64,000 nucleotides of DNA from Eubacterium maltosivorans. Its GTDB lineage: Bacteria; Bacillota; Clostridia; Eubacteriales; Eubacteriaceae. The DNA lies in contig NZ_CP029487.1 of NCBI RefSeq assembly GCF_002441855.2, forward strand, positions 2,480,001-2,544,000. The letters are read 5' to 3'. Of this stretch, positions 44,256-51,891 are shown in pieces. Position 1 is the first letter of the stretch. Every line of letters begins with the position of its first letter. Made by a program: the position numbers and the translations under genes. Under the pieces are notes generated by a model, which was not told the origin of the DNA, did no database searches, and saw only the letters and a list, made by a program, of their open reading frames with translations.

Positions 44256-44684
44256 TTAACCGTCACTTTCCTGATTAAGCTTCCAAACTTTAACTGCAAT
44301 CCTTTCTGACAGCTCGTCAAACAAAACCTTTTCCTCTTCTGTAAATTCTGCCATCACTTCCTCCTCCAGCTGCCTTCTGCTTTCCTTAATGGCAACCACT
44401 GCCTTATCGCCGGCCTCTGTCAGATAAACACACTTTTCACGCTTGCTCTCACAGTTGGTTTCACGCTTAATAAGCCCCATATCCTCCAGGGCTGACAGAG
44501 TTTTCGCCACAGTGGTTTTATTAAACTGAAAAAAACGTGCAATGGCATGCTGGTTAACACCGTCATTGTGTTTTAAATACAAGAGAATGGACTGCTCTGT
44601 ATTATTGAGCTGCATACCGCTCAGGCGTTTTTGAAATAAAATCTCGCTGTGGCGGTAAATGATTGAGATATTTTTAAAAAACAT
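44256..44684 (-). CDS. MarR family transcriptional regulator
   Basis: The 142-residue protein has the MarR winged helix: NNTEQSILLYLKHNDGVNQHAIARFFQFNKTTVAKTLSALEDMGLIKRETNCESKREKCVYLTEAGDKA, followed by the dimerisation helix. Start ATG 44684 is favoured because GGAGG lies 5 bp upstream; the tandem ATG 44687 is possible. It probably represses itself and the MATE gene from the operator at 44729. Confidence 0.9.
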   Translation of the reverse strand: MFFKNISIIYRHSEILFQKRLSGMQLNNTEQSILLYLKHNDGVNQHAIARFFQFNKTTVAKTLSALEDMGLIKRETNCESKREKCVYLTEAGDKAVVAIKESRRQLEEEVMAEFTEEEKVLFDELSERIAVKVWKLNQESDG

Positions 44685-44709
44685 CATTTCCTCCATATGG
44701 TTTGGCCGC

Positions 44710-44744
44710 AAACAGTTTCTTGTTAAACAGTTTACATATAAACT
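44710..44744 (-). promoter_or_regulatory. Likely MarR operator
   Basis: AGTTTACATATAAACT (44729-44744) has perfect 6-bp arms. AAACAGTTT occurs twice (44710-44718 and 44725-44733), just upstream of the MarR start codon. Autoregulation is inferred. Confidence 0.5.
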
Positions 44745-44775
44745 ATTTTAGATTTTCTTCTATGTTTTGTCAATC

Positions 44776-44803
44776 AAAAAAACAGGCAGACCGCCTGTTT
44801 TTC
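44776..44803. terminator. Terminator behind the lipoprotein gene
   Basis: AAAAACAGGC (44778-44787) and GCCTGTTTTT (44793-44802) form a perfect hairpin with T-runs on both strands. Confidence 0.8.
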
Positions 44804-44808
44804 GTTTT

Positions 44809-45294
44809 CTAATTTTGACCACTCAGCAAATTTTTAAGCTCAGGGATATACGCTTGAAGTGAAGCCGCCGCAGTTCTCACCTGCTCGTTGGCCGAGGACA
44901 GTGCATCATAATCCTTATTTTCAATTCCTGTTTTATACGCTGCCACCGCCGGTTTAAGCTGATTCGCCATATTGGTGAGCTTACTGTGAAGCTCCGTATA
45001 ATCCTGCGGTACCTTATCATAGCTGATAATGGCGTCACATGCTTTATCGACCTGGTCCAGCTGCTTATCCATATCCGCTACCCATGCGCTGTCGGACAGA
45101 GAATCCTCCGTAAATCCCGACAACTTATCCTGAATACTCTGAACAGTGCTGGTCATCGAGGTAAACTGACCGCCCAGAAATCCAAGGTACTCAGCCTTTC
45201 CCGCTGGTCCGTCCTTGCTGCCGCAGCCGGCAAATACCAACGAGGTTACAAGGACAGCCAGGGCAGACATAAAAAGCTTCTTTTTAACTTTCAT
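44809..45294 (-). CDS. Putative lipoprotein of unknown function
   Basis: The 161-residue product starts MKVKKKLFMSALAVLVTSLVFAGC, a lipoprotein signal peptide with lipobox LVFAGC. The mature part is helical and polar (KLSGFTEDSLSDSAWVADMDKQLDQVDKACDAIISYDKVPQDYTELHSKLTNMANQLKPAVAAYKTGIENKDYDALSSANEQV), probably a small helical bundle. GGAGG lies 5 bp before the ATG at 45294, inside the Cys-rich tail of the ArsD-like gene, which it overlaps by 11 bp. No known family is recognised. Confidence 0.8.
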   Translation of the reverse strand: MKVKKKLFMSALAVLVTSLVFAGCGSKDGPAGKAEYLGFLGGQFTSMTSTVQSIQDKLSGFTEDSLSDSAWVADMDKQLDQVDKACDAIISYDKVPQDYTELHSKLTNMANQLKPAVAAYKTGIENKDYDALSSANEQVRTAAASLQAYIPELKNLLSGQN

Positions 45295-45646
45295 GTTGCC
45301 CTCCGCAGCCGCCACAGCTGCCGCAGCCCTTCCCCGAAGCTCTGCAGCACGCAGCGATGGTATCTTCTGTAATGCCAAACCAGTTGGCAATCTCTGTGTT
45401 GGAGGGGTAACCACCCTGCTTTACCAGCACACCATCGATCAGGGTAATGGGTAAAACCTCCGGTCCTTCGGCGTCCAGCAGGTTTTCAACCATTTCATTT
45501 TCGGCAAAATCCTTTTTCATTCCAATTATATCATAGCGCTTCACCGTTTCCCCGGCGTTAACAAGTGCCTGAATCACCGCGTCCATACGCGCGTCTTCAT
45601 CCGACACGTCAATGGCCGCCGGCTCGAAAAGCTCTAATACTTTCAT
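45284..45646 (-). CDS. ArsD-like protein lacking the usual N-terminal arsenic-binding cysteines
   Basis: The 120-residue protein aligns with ArsD over the whole length (MKVLELFEPA; PEVLPITLIDGVLVKQGGYPSNTEIANWFGI), a thioredoxin-like fold. The As(III)-binding Cys12, Cys13 and Cys18 of E. coli ArsD are absent; the only cysteines are in the tail AACCRASGKGCGSCGGCGG. There is no arsA, arsB or arsR nearby. It is translationally overlapped with a lipoprotein gene instead. It may bind another soft metal through the tail, or act as a redox/metal carrier (inference). Confidence 0.8.
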   Translation of the reverse strand: MKVLELFEPAAIDVSDEDARMDAVIQALVNAGETVKRYDIIGMKKDFAENEMVENLLDAEGPEVLPITLIDGVLVKQGGYPSNTEIANWFGITEDTIAACCRASGKGCGSCGGCGGQHES

Positions 45647-45734
45647 TCGAATCCTCCCAGTTTATAATGATCTCATTGTAACACTGAAATCTTAATAAAT
45701 TCGGTTAAAAGTAAAGATATTCCATTACAGACCG

Positions 45735-45777
45735 CAAAAAGCAGCCCTGCCGTCATTCTCAAGGCTGTTTTTCTGCC
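45735..45777 (-). terminator. Likely terminator of the MBL-fold hydrolase gene
   Basis: On the minus strand AACAGCC pairs with the later GGCTG across a long loop and is followed by CTTTTTGC. It is placed just behind the stop codon at 45781, but the stem is short. Confidence 0.5.
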
Positions 45778-45780
45778 ACT

Positions 45781-46452
45781 TTAGAGCAGTGCGCTCAGGA
45801 TATCCTCTCTGCCTGCCGCTGCGCCATGTCCTGGCAAAAACTGCTGGCAATTGGTTTCGAGCAGCTTTTGCAGAGAATTTTTTACCTGTACCTCATCGTT
45901 GGCAAAGGGTGGATAGATCCGCTTGCTTCTATGGATAATAGCGTCGCCAACCAATGCAATATCCTCATTAAGAATCAGGCTCATGGAGCCCTTTGTATGA
46001 CCAGGCGTGTGCAGCACACATATTCCCGGCCCAATGCACTGTCCGTTTTCAACCGCCATAACATTTCTGCAAGGTTCAAAACAAGTCCAAACGCCAAGGG
46101 CTCCCGCTACGCTCACAATTTTTCTGGTAAAGGGAAGGGTTCCCTGAGGAAGCGGACAGCAGCCGTCCCTCAGCGCTGTCCGCTCATGGGCATGCACATA
46201 AACCAGACAATTAAATTTCTTCTGAAAATAGGCGGCATTTCCCACATGATCGGTATGGACATGGGTTAAAATAATGCCGTCCAGACCGCTGATTCCCAGT
46301 CTTTTAAGCTGTCGTTCGATGCTCTGACGCTCCGTCACTACGCTGGTATCCACCAGATAGACAGCGTCACTGTACTGAATCACATAACAATTACACCTTA
46401 ACGTATTTAAACGCTCAATGACAATGCCGCCCGAGGTTGTCCATCTTCTCAT
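45781..46452 (-). CDS. MBL-fold metallo-hydrolase
   Basis: The 223-residue protein has the metallo-beta-lactamase metal motif THVHTDHVG, the third His in LHTPGHTKGS, the bridging Asp in LVGDAII and a last His in LPGHG. This is the glyoxalase II-like group of thioester or phosphodiester hydrolases. The start is set at ATG 46452 (GGGGTG about 8 bp upstream); ATG 46458 is also possible. It is divergent from the small Fe-S gene. Substrate unknown. Confidence 0.88.
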   Translation of the reverse strand: MRRWTTSGGIVIERLNTLRCNCYVIQYSDAVYLVDTSVVTERQSIERQLKRLGISGLDGIILTHVHTDHVGNAAYFQKKFNCLVYVHAHERTALRDGCCPLPQGTLPFTRKIVSVAGALGVWTCFEPCRNVMAVENGQCIGPGICVLHTPGHTKGSMSLILNEDIALVGDAIIHRSKRIYPPFANDEVQVKNSLQKLLETNCQQFLPGHGAAAGREDILSALL

Positions 46453-46553
46453 CTCCATCACCCCTTCTGTCGATCTAAGCCTTTTATTCTGCCTTGACAG
46501 CCTATCGGAACAGGCGTACAATAAATTCATTCTGATTATAAGCGAGGATAAAT

Positions 46554-46748
46554 ATGGAACCTATCTACCCTACGGATATTTATGAATACCTGCCCCACAG
46601 CAACTGTAAACGCTGCGGGGAGGATAACTGCATGGCCTTTGCCGACAAGCTGTCTAAAAATCAAGCCAATCTCAGCAGCTGTGCACCACTTCGGCTTCCT
46701 GAACAGGAAAAAAACCGGAAAGCGGTGGAAGCACTTCTGAATGACTGA
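46554..46748 (+). CDS. Small [4Fe-4S] domain protein related to the corrinoid Fe-S protein cluster domain
   Basis: The 64-residue protein reads MEPIYPTDIYEYLPHSNCKRCGEDNCMAFADKL with a final Cys in LSSCAPL. The CxxCxxxxC pattern plus distal Cys is the Fe-S domain found at the N-terminus of the large CFeSP subunit and in RnfB- and HgcB-like proteins. Here it stands alone. GAGG lies before the ATG. It is divergent from the MBL gene, and its stop abuts repeat copy 1. A standalone electron or methyl-transfer helper is possible, but no partner is linked. Confidence 0.75.
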   Translation: MEPIYPTDIYEYLPHSNCKRCGEDNCMAFADKLSKNQANLSSCAPLRLPEQEKNRKAVEALLND

Positions 46749-46949
46749 CGTTTGCTTCATTGCGCTCTCTCCTTGCTCGCTGCCAATTTTGCAGCGCAAA
46801 ATTGGACTGCTTCGTCTTTATTTGAAAAAAACTTTTTTCTCCTTCGGAGGTTTTTTTCAAACAAGACGTTTGCTTCGTTGCGCTCGCTCGTTCGCTATCG
46901 CTCTCTCCTTGCTCGCTGCCAATTTTGCAGCGCAAAATTGGACTCAGCT
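46749..46949. repeat. Structured repeat element, copy 1
   Basis: The gap between the convergent Fe-S and moaD genes is entirely this element. A 46-bp unit is repeated exactly at 46763-46808 and 46899-46944. Each unit holds the palindrome CCAATTTTGC-AGC-GCAAAATTGG (46783-46805, 46919-46941). Between the units lies a hairpin with about 19-bp arms around CTCCTTCGGAG. The element begins directly at the TGA stop of moaD on the minus strand. A second copy lies at 49741-49925. Confidence 0.85.
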
Positions 46950-47198
46950 TCATCCTCCCGCGCAGACTGGGACAAAGCTGACAATATCGCCGGGTTTCAG
47001 GCTGGTCCGCATACCGTTATGCAGATTGACATTATCACTGTTCAGCAGGATCAGACATCGTCTAGCTTTTGCCGCCGCCTCTTTCCCATGGGCGGCTTTT
47101 ATTTTTACCAGCACTTCTTTGATATTTTCCGCCTCAAAGCTTTCCTGGGCTGTGCCAGTCGATGCCCTCAGCGCTCCAAAATATTTTATCGTGATCAT
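46950..47198 (-). CDS. MoaD/ThiS-like sulfur carrier
   Basis: The 82-residue ubiquitin-like protein begins MITIKYFGALRASTG and ends in the double glycine (PVCAGG) that is adenylated and thiocarboxylated in sulfur carriers. As the last gene after AOR it is likely dedicated to the tungsten-pterin cofactor of that enzyme. Its ATG overlaps the AOR stop by four bases. Confidence 0.88.
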   Translation of the reverse strand: MITIKYFGALRASTGTAQESFEAENIKEVLVKIKAAHGKEAAAKARRCLILLNSDNVNLHNGMRTSLKPGDIVSFVPVCAGG

Positions 47199-49087
47199 AA
47201 GTTTCCAAGCCCCAGACGCTTGAGAGTCGCGGCTTTTGGCACTCCCTGTTCATCCCATCCTCTTACTTTATAGTATACCGGCAGCATTGTTTCGAGATCC
47301 ACTCTGGTGCTGGGATCATCCGGTTCCTGCAGTTCATCCGTCAGACGTCCCGGCAGACTGTCATCCTCAGCGGTCAGACCTTCCCGCAGATTAAAAAGCC
47401 GCTCGATGGTAAAGCCACGCTCGCCGGCCTGAAGAAACTCGCCGGTCGTCATACGCATACCCGTAGCCAACTCAATGGCCTTGCAGTGCGGCATCAGATA
47501 CATGGTTTTAACAGGCAGCAGACCCGGCATCAAAGGCCACATCTTTCCAAGAACTCCCCGGGCCATGATCATTGCCTTACCCGCCGTATGGGTTACAGGG
47601 CTGACTGGTCCCATATGATATAAAATTGACGGGATCATGGTCTGCATGGTGAACAGGCAGAAGCCTGCTGCCGAACCGGCCTCCATGCCGTTCTGCATAA
47701 AAGCCGTAAGCTCCGGCTTTCCCTTTGTTCCCTGTGCGCCGACGCTCATGACCCCCACTGATTCCATGAGCGCCAGGTAGCCGCCGTTCAGGTGACAGCC
47801 GCCACGGTTGGAGGTCGCATATCCCAGACCCATACCGACTGAGCGTCGTGGCTCGTAGGAAGCCAGCTCCATACCTTTGGCGTTGATGGCAAAGTCCGCC
47901 CCGCCGTATTTTTTTGCCAGCCGGGCGCTGCCCTCAGCCAGCTCGTCGCCAACACCCTGACGGTACGCAATTTTTTCGATGATCTCCAGCAAATTGCCAG
48001 TTTCTCCAAAGCGCAAACCAAAATCTGCCATTTCCTTTTCTTGGAGCTCCATGGCAAAAGCTAAGGTACCCGCCAGAGAAATGGTGTCTATCCCCAGGAT
48101 ATCCGCTTTATAATTAATCTCATTGATCAATTCCAGATTGCTGTTTTCAATATTTGATCCAAAAAGCCCAACAGTCTCAAACTCCGGCCCTTTTACCTCA
48201 CGCCCGCCTACCATTACACGCCGTTCACAGCGTATGGGACAGCTTACGCAGCCCCCGTTTCGGGTCAGGTATCTATCCGCAAGGGTTTCTCCGCAGATTT
48301 CCTCCGCGGCCTCAAACTGTCCCCTTTTAAAATTATGGGTTGGAAGGGCGTGCGAGGCGTTGGCGTTATTTACCAGACCGGCAGTGCCGTAGTGAGGCAG
48401 GCTGTCGCCCGTCATGGGATGATTCTGAATAAATTTCACCCACTTTTTCACATAGGCGTCAAAGGCTGGTTTGTTATAAAACTCTGGCCGTTTGGTGCCA
48501 TAGGCCACAATGCCTTTCAGGTTTTTGACACCCATTACCGCTCCGCAGCCGCATCTGCCGGCTACCCTCTCTCCTGAAACAGCGCAGGCATAGCGCACCT
48601 GGTTTTCCCCTGCTGGCCCGATGACCACTTTCCCATAAACCTTGGGAAAATGCTCCTGAGCCGCCTCAGCATCCAGCCCCCACAGGTCTGTTGCGTCGTG
48701 GATCACCGCCTCGCCGTCCAGAATCTCCAGATATACGGGCTTCTCCGCTCCGCCTGCCAGAATAATACCGTCCACTCCGGCACGCCGCATCATCATGCCA
48801 AAGCTCCCGCCGCAGTTAGATGAGGCGATCCCCCCAGTCATCACGTTTTTAAAGGTCATGTTAAAACGACTGGAGGAGGGCGCGCCTGTGTCCGTCATAA
48901 TTCCTGTATTGATAATCAGGATGTTTTCTTTTGACAAGGGCTCCACACCCGTTGGCAACAGATCATAAAGCAGCTTGGCCGCAAGCGTTTTACCGCCGAG
49001 ATATGCTGCCACAACGCCTTCTTTGATGGGCAGCGGGCGTATTTTACCTGTTGTCAGGTTAATATGCAAATAATTCAAGGGCTTCAT
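47195..49087 (-). CDS. Aldehyde:ferredoxin oxidoreductase family tungsten enzyme
   Basis: The 630-residue enzyme has the AOR N-terminal fold (LHINLTTGKIRPLPIKEGVVAAYLGGKTLAAKLLYDLLP), cofactor regions (SSSRFNMTFKNVMTGGIASSNCGGSFG; GPAGENQVRYACAVSGERVAGRCGCGAVMG), and Fe-S cysteines CVSCPIRC with a later Cys in NRGGCHLNGG. AOR enzymes interconvert acids and aldehydes with ferredoxin and a tungsten bis-pyranopterin. ATG 49087 has GGAGGTGA upstream and overlaps the ferredoxin stop (ATGA). In an acetogen it could reduce acids to aldehydes, but this clade's substrate is not known. Confidence 0.94.
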   Translation of the reverse strand: MKPLNYLHINLTTGKIRPLPIKEGVVAAYLGGKTLAAKLLYDLLPTGVEPLSKENILIINTGIMTDTGAPSSSRFNMTFKNVMTGGIASSNCGGSFGMMMRRAGVDGIILAGGAEKPVYLEILDGEAVIHDATDLWGLDAEAAQEHFPKVYGKVVIGPAGENQVRYACAVSGERVAGRCGCGAVMGVKNLKGIVAYGTKRPEFYNKPAFDAYVKKWVKFIQNHPMTGDSLPHYGTAGLVNNANASHALPTHNFKRGQFEAAEEICGETLADRYLTRNGGCVSCPIRCERRVMVGGREVKGPEFETVGLFGSNIENSNLELINEINYKADILGIDTISLAGTLAFAMELQEKEMADFGLRFGETGNLLEIIEKIAYRQGVGDELAEGSARLAKKYGGADFAINAKGMELASYEPRRSVGMGLGYATSNRGGCHLNGGYLALMESVGVMSVGAQGTKGKPELTAFMQNGMEAGSAAGFCLFTMQTMIPSILYHMGPVSPVTHTAGKAMIMARGVLGKMWPLMPGLLPVKTMYLMPHCKAIELATGMRMTTGEFLQAGERGFTIERLFNLREGLTAEDDSLPGRLTDELQEPDDPSTRVDLETMLPVYYKVRGWDEQGVPKAATLKRLGLGNL

Positions 49088-49503
49088 TGAATCACCTCCA
49101 TGCGGATCGCCGAGAGCGGGCACAGGCTCTCACACAGGCCGCACCCCACACAGGCCTTTGGCTTGACCAGCTCGGCGTAAACCCGGATATCTCCTTTAAA
49201 GGCCGGCATCGAAATGGCCAGGCATCCAAACCGGCAGCCGTCCACGCACATTGAGCAGGCGCTGCACACAGCTGACTCTATCATGGGTTTTTTCCATTGA
49301 TTTTTTGATATTTTATTCGCTGTCTCTCCACTGTTGTCCAAAACGGCGCCCTGTGGACAGGATCTTCCGCAGACGCCGCAGTCGATACAGCGTCTGTCAT
49401 TTACCATATGCTGCTTTTTCTTTTCACCGGTAATGGCCAGCACCGGACAGTTTCTCGCACAGATCGTGCATCCGATACATTTTTCTGTAATGGTATAGGC
49501 CAT
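49084..49503 (-). CDS. Polyferredoxin with four [4Fe-4S] motifs, AOR partner
   Basis: The 139-residue protein has four Cys motifs: CIGCTICARNCP, CIDCGVCGRSCP, CSACSMCVDGCRFGC and CVGCGLCESLCP. It probably wires the AOR enzyme to a ferredoxin pool or other donor. It is the first gene of the cassette and overlaps AOR by four bases, so a fixed complex is likely. The third motif ends CRFGC instead of CP, so its cluster may differ. Confidence 0.92.
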   Translation of the reverse strand: MAYTITEKCIGCTICARNCPVLAITGEKKKQHMVNDRRCIDCGVCGRSCPQGAVLDNSGETANKISKNQWKKPMIESAVCSACSMCVDGCRFGCLAISMPAFKGDIRVYAELVKPKACVGCGLCESLCPLSAIRMEVIQ

Positions 49504-49740
49504 CTTTATCCCTCACTTCCTTGTTTATTATCTTTATTATAACAGGTTTTCTGTGAATTTGGGGAACAAAAAAGACCCTGATAAAAAACTCAGAGTCTCT
49601 TGTTCGTTTGAATTTTTTTATTACAGGAATGACGTTGCTACGCTCGTCCTCTCAAGGAAAACAGATTCTTCGGAAATCTATCATCCTTTTCGGATGATTT
49701 CCTCATCATCTGCATTAGGCTCATTGCCGCTCACCCGCTA
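49504..49740. other. Upstream region of the AOR cassette
   Basis: No gene is visible. It holds a possible -10 (TATAAT on the minus strand near 49540) for the ferredoxin-AOR operon, a weak hairpin near 49572-49602, and a second hairpin around GGATGATTTCC (49673-49703). The right part may be a degenerate extension of repeat copy 2. Confidence 0.4.
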
Positions 49741-49925
49741 ACGCTCCTTGTTCGCTGCCAATTTTGCACGGCAAAATTGGACGGCTTCGTCTTTATTTGT
49801 AAAAACCTTTATTTCTCCTTCGGAGGGTTTTTTCAAACAAGACGTTTGCTTCGTTGCGCTCGCTCGTTCGCTGTCGCTCTCTCCTTGCTCGCTGCCAATT
49901 TTGCACGGCAAAATTGGACTCAGCT
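49741..49925. repeat. Structured repeat element, copy 2
   Basis: Same orientation and layout as copy 1. Palindromes CCAATTTTGC-ACG-GCAAAATTGG lie at 49758-49780 and 49895-49917, flanking an A/T-rich hairpin around CTCCTTCGGAG. The three-base loop is ACG in both palindromes here and AGC in both of copy 1. The element begins directly at the TGA stop of the eutL-like gene. Confidence 0.85.
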
Positions 49926-50570
49926 TCAATAATCAACAGGTTCTTCGACGCAGTCCATAACCATTTTGGCGAAGGCCATGCAGGCGGTTTTACAGGCGGA
50001 CTGAGTCCCAGTCACGATGGCGCCGCCGCGGTTGGAGACGGTCGGCGGTCCAAAGAATTTTACGACCTCTACGTCGGCGGCTGTCAGAGCTTCATCGACG
50101 CCCATCATAGATTCCAGCGGAGGGCCGACAAGATAGGCGACAGATGAACCAACAGGCAGATCACAAACTTCTGCGAGGTAAGTGCCAATTTTTGAGATAA
50201 CCTGTGCATAAAATTGTACGCCGTCATCTTCACGCGCACTAAACAGACAGGCATTGTGCTCGGTGAAATGCGTAATGGTCCGCAGGCCGCTTTCAACATC
50301 GCTGATGGATGGCCCTGAGATAATACCGATCATTTCTCCGCCGTAGGCACAGCCAAGTCCCCCGTAGGTCGATTTGGCATAGCAGACCCGCACATTGGCC
50401 TTTTTGGTCGCTTCATCGGCTGCCACGTAGCCAATATCCTCATTATCGGTGGTAAAGAGGCCGATGTCGATATGGCCTTCAGGCAGGCCGAATTCTTCAA
50501 TCATGATATCTTCAATGTCTGTCATCAATTTGCTGGACAGAACATGCGCTTTCAATAAATCCCCGGTCAT
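49926..50570 (-). CDS. eutL: EutL-type bacterial microcompartment shell protein (orphan)
   Basis: The 214-residue protein matches EutL over its length: IGLFTTDNEDIGYVAADEATKKANVRVCYAKSTYGG, FTEHNACLFSAREDDGVQFYAQVISKIGTYLAEVCDLPVGSSVAYLVGPPLESMMGVDEAL, and VTGTQSACKTACMAFAKMVMD. EutL forms trimers of a double BMC domain with a gated pore in ethanolamine compartments. No other shell gene, eutBC or signature enzyme lies nearby. GGGAG precedes the ATG. It may add to shells encoded elsewhere or have another role. Confidence 0.9.
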   Translation of the reverse strand: MTGDLLKAHVLSSKLMTDIEDIMIEEFGLPEGHIDIGLFTTDNEDIGYVAADEATKKANVRVCYAKSTYGGLGCAYGGEMIGIISGPSISDVESGLRTITHFTEHNACLFSAREDDGVQFYAQVISKIGTYLAEVCDLPVGSSVAYLVGPPLESMMGVDEALTAADVEVVKFFGPPTVSNRGGAIVTGTQSACKTACMAFAKMVMDCVEEPVDY

Positions 50571-50866
50571 TTTTGAACTCCCTTTTTCAAGATTTTTGTA
50601 TTGCTTATTATCATACCATCTGTTATTTTGTTAGTAAAGAAGAAACTCTGCCCGGGTCATGGAAAAATTTGCACCAAAAATGATATATACCCTGTTTCCA
50701 CAGACTATTCACACTTTTATCATGAAAAAACACAGTTTATCCACAAGTTGTACACAACCTGTGGACGCAATCCCTTTATTTTTCGTTAAAGGCCATTTTT
50801 TATCCCAAAACTTATCCACACTATCCACGTTAAAATGTGGACAAAAAGTGAACAAAAAGTGGAAAA
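50571..50866. other. Cluster of DnaA boxes
   Basis: No gene is visible. Two perfect TTATCCACA boxes (50737-50745, 50812-50820) stand with at least six near matches on both strands: GTTTCCACA 50694, CTATTCACA 50705, TTGTACACA 50748, TGTGGACGC 50760, CTATCCACG 50821 and TGTGGACAA 50836. All fall within about 150 bp. No dnaA or dnaN is in the window, so this is more likely a DnaA-binding or titration site than the main origin. Confidence 0.65.
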
Positions 50867-51745
50867 CTAATCTTTATATTCCTCGCAGGCTTGAACAAAT
50901 GCCTTAAAAGGCGGTGATAGGAATTTGTTTTTATGGTAAATCAGCGTGAAGTTCCGCAGTAAACGAATTCCCTGAATCGAGAGTATGCAGAGCCGGCCCT
51001 GTTCAAACTCCCGCTCTACCAGTCGCTTTGAAAGCACAGCCAATCCCTGCCCGCCCATCACTGCATTTTTAATGGCTTCCGTATTCGTACAGGTCCATTT
51101 TTCCACAATTTCCACACCTTCTTTGTCCAGGATCTTTTCAAAAAAGCTGCGGGCTCTGCTGCCCTTTTCACGAATCACGAAGTACTGTCCCTGGAGCTCG
51201 TCAAGACTGACTGTTTTTCGACCGGAAAAAGGATGGCCTGGCCCGCAAATCAGCACCATCTCATCCTCCACTGCCGGTATCTGGATAAGGTCCTCACTGC
51301 TCACCTCTCCCTCGACAATGCCAAGATCCAGATCGCTCTTTAAAATCATGGACTCGATGACCGGTGTGTTATCCACCAGAACCGTCAGGGTAACCGGTGG
51401 GTTTTCAGCCTCAAACCGGCTGACTAACTCGCTGAGTATAGTAGTTCCAACGGTCACCGTACCGCCGATTTTAAGGGTGGTATGCTCAGCGGAATACTTC
51501 ATTTCCAGTTCCATTTCATCAAACAGCGCCACAATATGCCTGGCGTAGTCTAAGAGCTGTTCGCCTGCTGGTGTGATATAAAGCTTGCGGGAAATCCGCT
51601 CAAAAAGACGCACATTATAATATTTTTCAATATCCGCGATGGCCTGGCTGACAGATGGCTGAGCAATAAACAGCTGGTCGGCCGCAGCACTCATCTTGCC
51701 GGTCTCTGCAACTGCCAGAAATACTTTCAGATGCCTGATGGTCAT
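50867..51745 (-). CDS. LysR family transcriptional regulator
   Basis: The 292-residue protein has the LysR HTH (MTIRHLKVFLAVAETGKMSAAADQLFIAQPSVSQAIADIEKYYNVRLFER) and a periplasmic-binding-like effector domain. It is divergent from the siroheme reductase gene, with overlapping promoters, and therefore probably controls it. The effector is unknown; a sulfur or nitrogen oxyanion signal would fit the target. Confidence 0.93.
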   Translation of the reverse strand: MTIRHLKVFLAVAETGKMSAAADQLFIAQPSVSQAIADIEKYYNVRLFERISRKLYITPAGEQLLDYARHIVALFDEMELEMKYSAEHTTLKIGGTVTVGTTILSELVSRFEAENPPVTLTVLVDNTPVIESMILKSDLDLGIVEGEVSSEDLIQIPAVEDEMVLICGPGHPFSGRKTVSLDELQGQYFVIREKGSRARSFFEKILDKEGVEIVEKWTCTNTEAIKNAVMGGQGLAVLSKRLVEREFEQGRLCILSIQGIRLLRNFTLIYHKNKFLSPPFKAFVQACEEYKD

Positions 51746-51790
51746 AATGATCCCCCAATTTTCTTCTATAGGTATTTAGCTATTAAACTG

Positions 51791-51834
51791 ATTATAAAAT
51801 ACTATTTTACAATCGTCAAGAAATCCGTTAATCT
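51791..51834. promoter_or_regulatory. Overlapping divergent promoters of lysR and siroheme reductase
   Basis: Minus strand: TTGACG (51814-51819), 17-bp spacer, TATAAT (51791-51796). Plus strand: TTTACA (51806-51811), 17-bp spacer, TAATCT (51829-51834). The -35 regions interlock, so RNA polymerases compete, as is usual for LysR-type divergent regulation. Confidence 0.6.
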
Positions 51835-51891
51835 ATAGACTGAAGAACAAAGATTATTATTCGTTAAACGGAGAAGGAGATTTACAAGCTT

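Noticed and set aside
46672-47273. Several ORFs of 80-170 codons on both strands over the repeat at 46749-46949
   Set aside because: They run through the palindromes and hairpin of the repeat, similar frames occur at the second copy, and they have no ribosome sites or family resemblance.
50690-50850. Chromosomal origin oriC
   Set aside because: The DnaA boxes are strong, but dnaA, dnaN, gyrB and rpmH are absent and gene orientation does not diverge from this point. Left as an open finding rather than a call.
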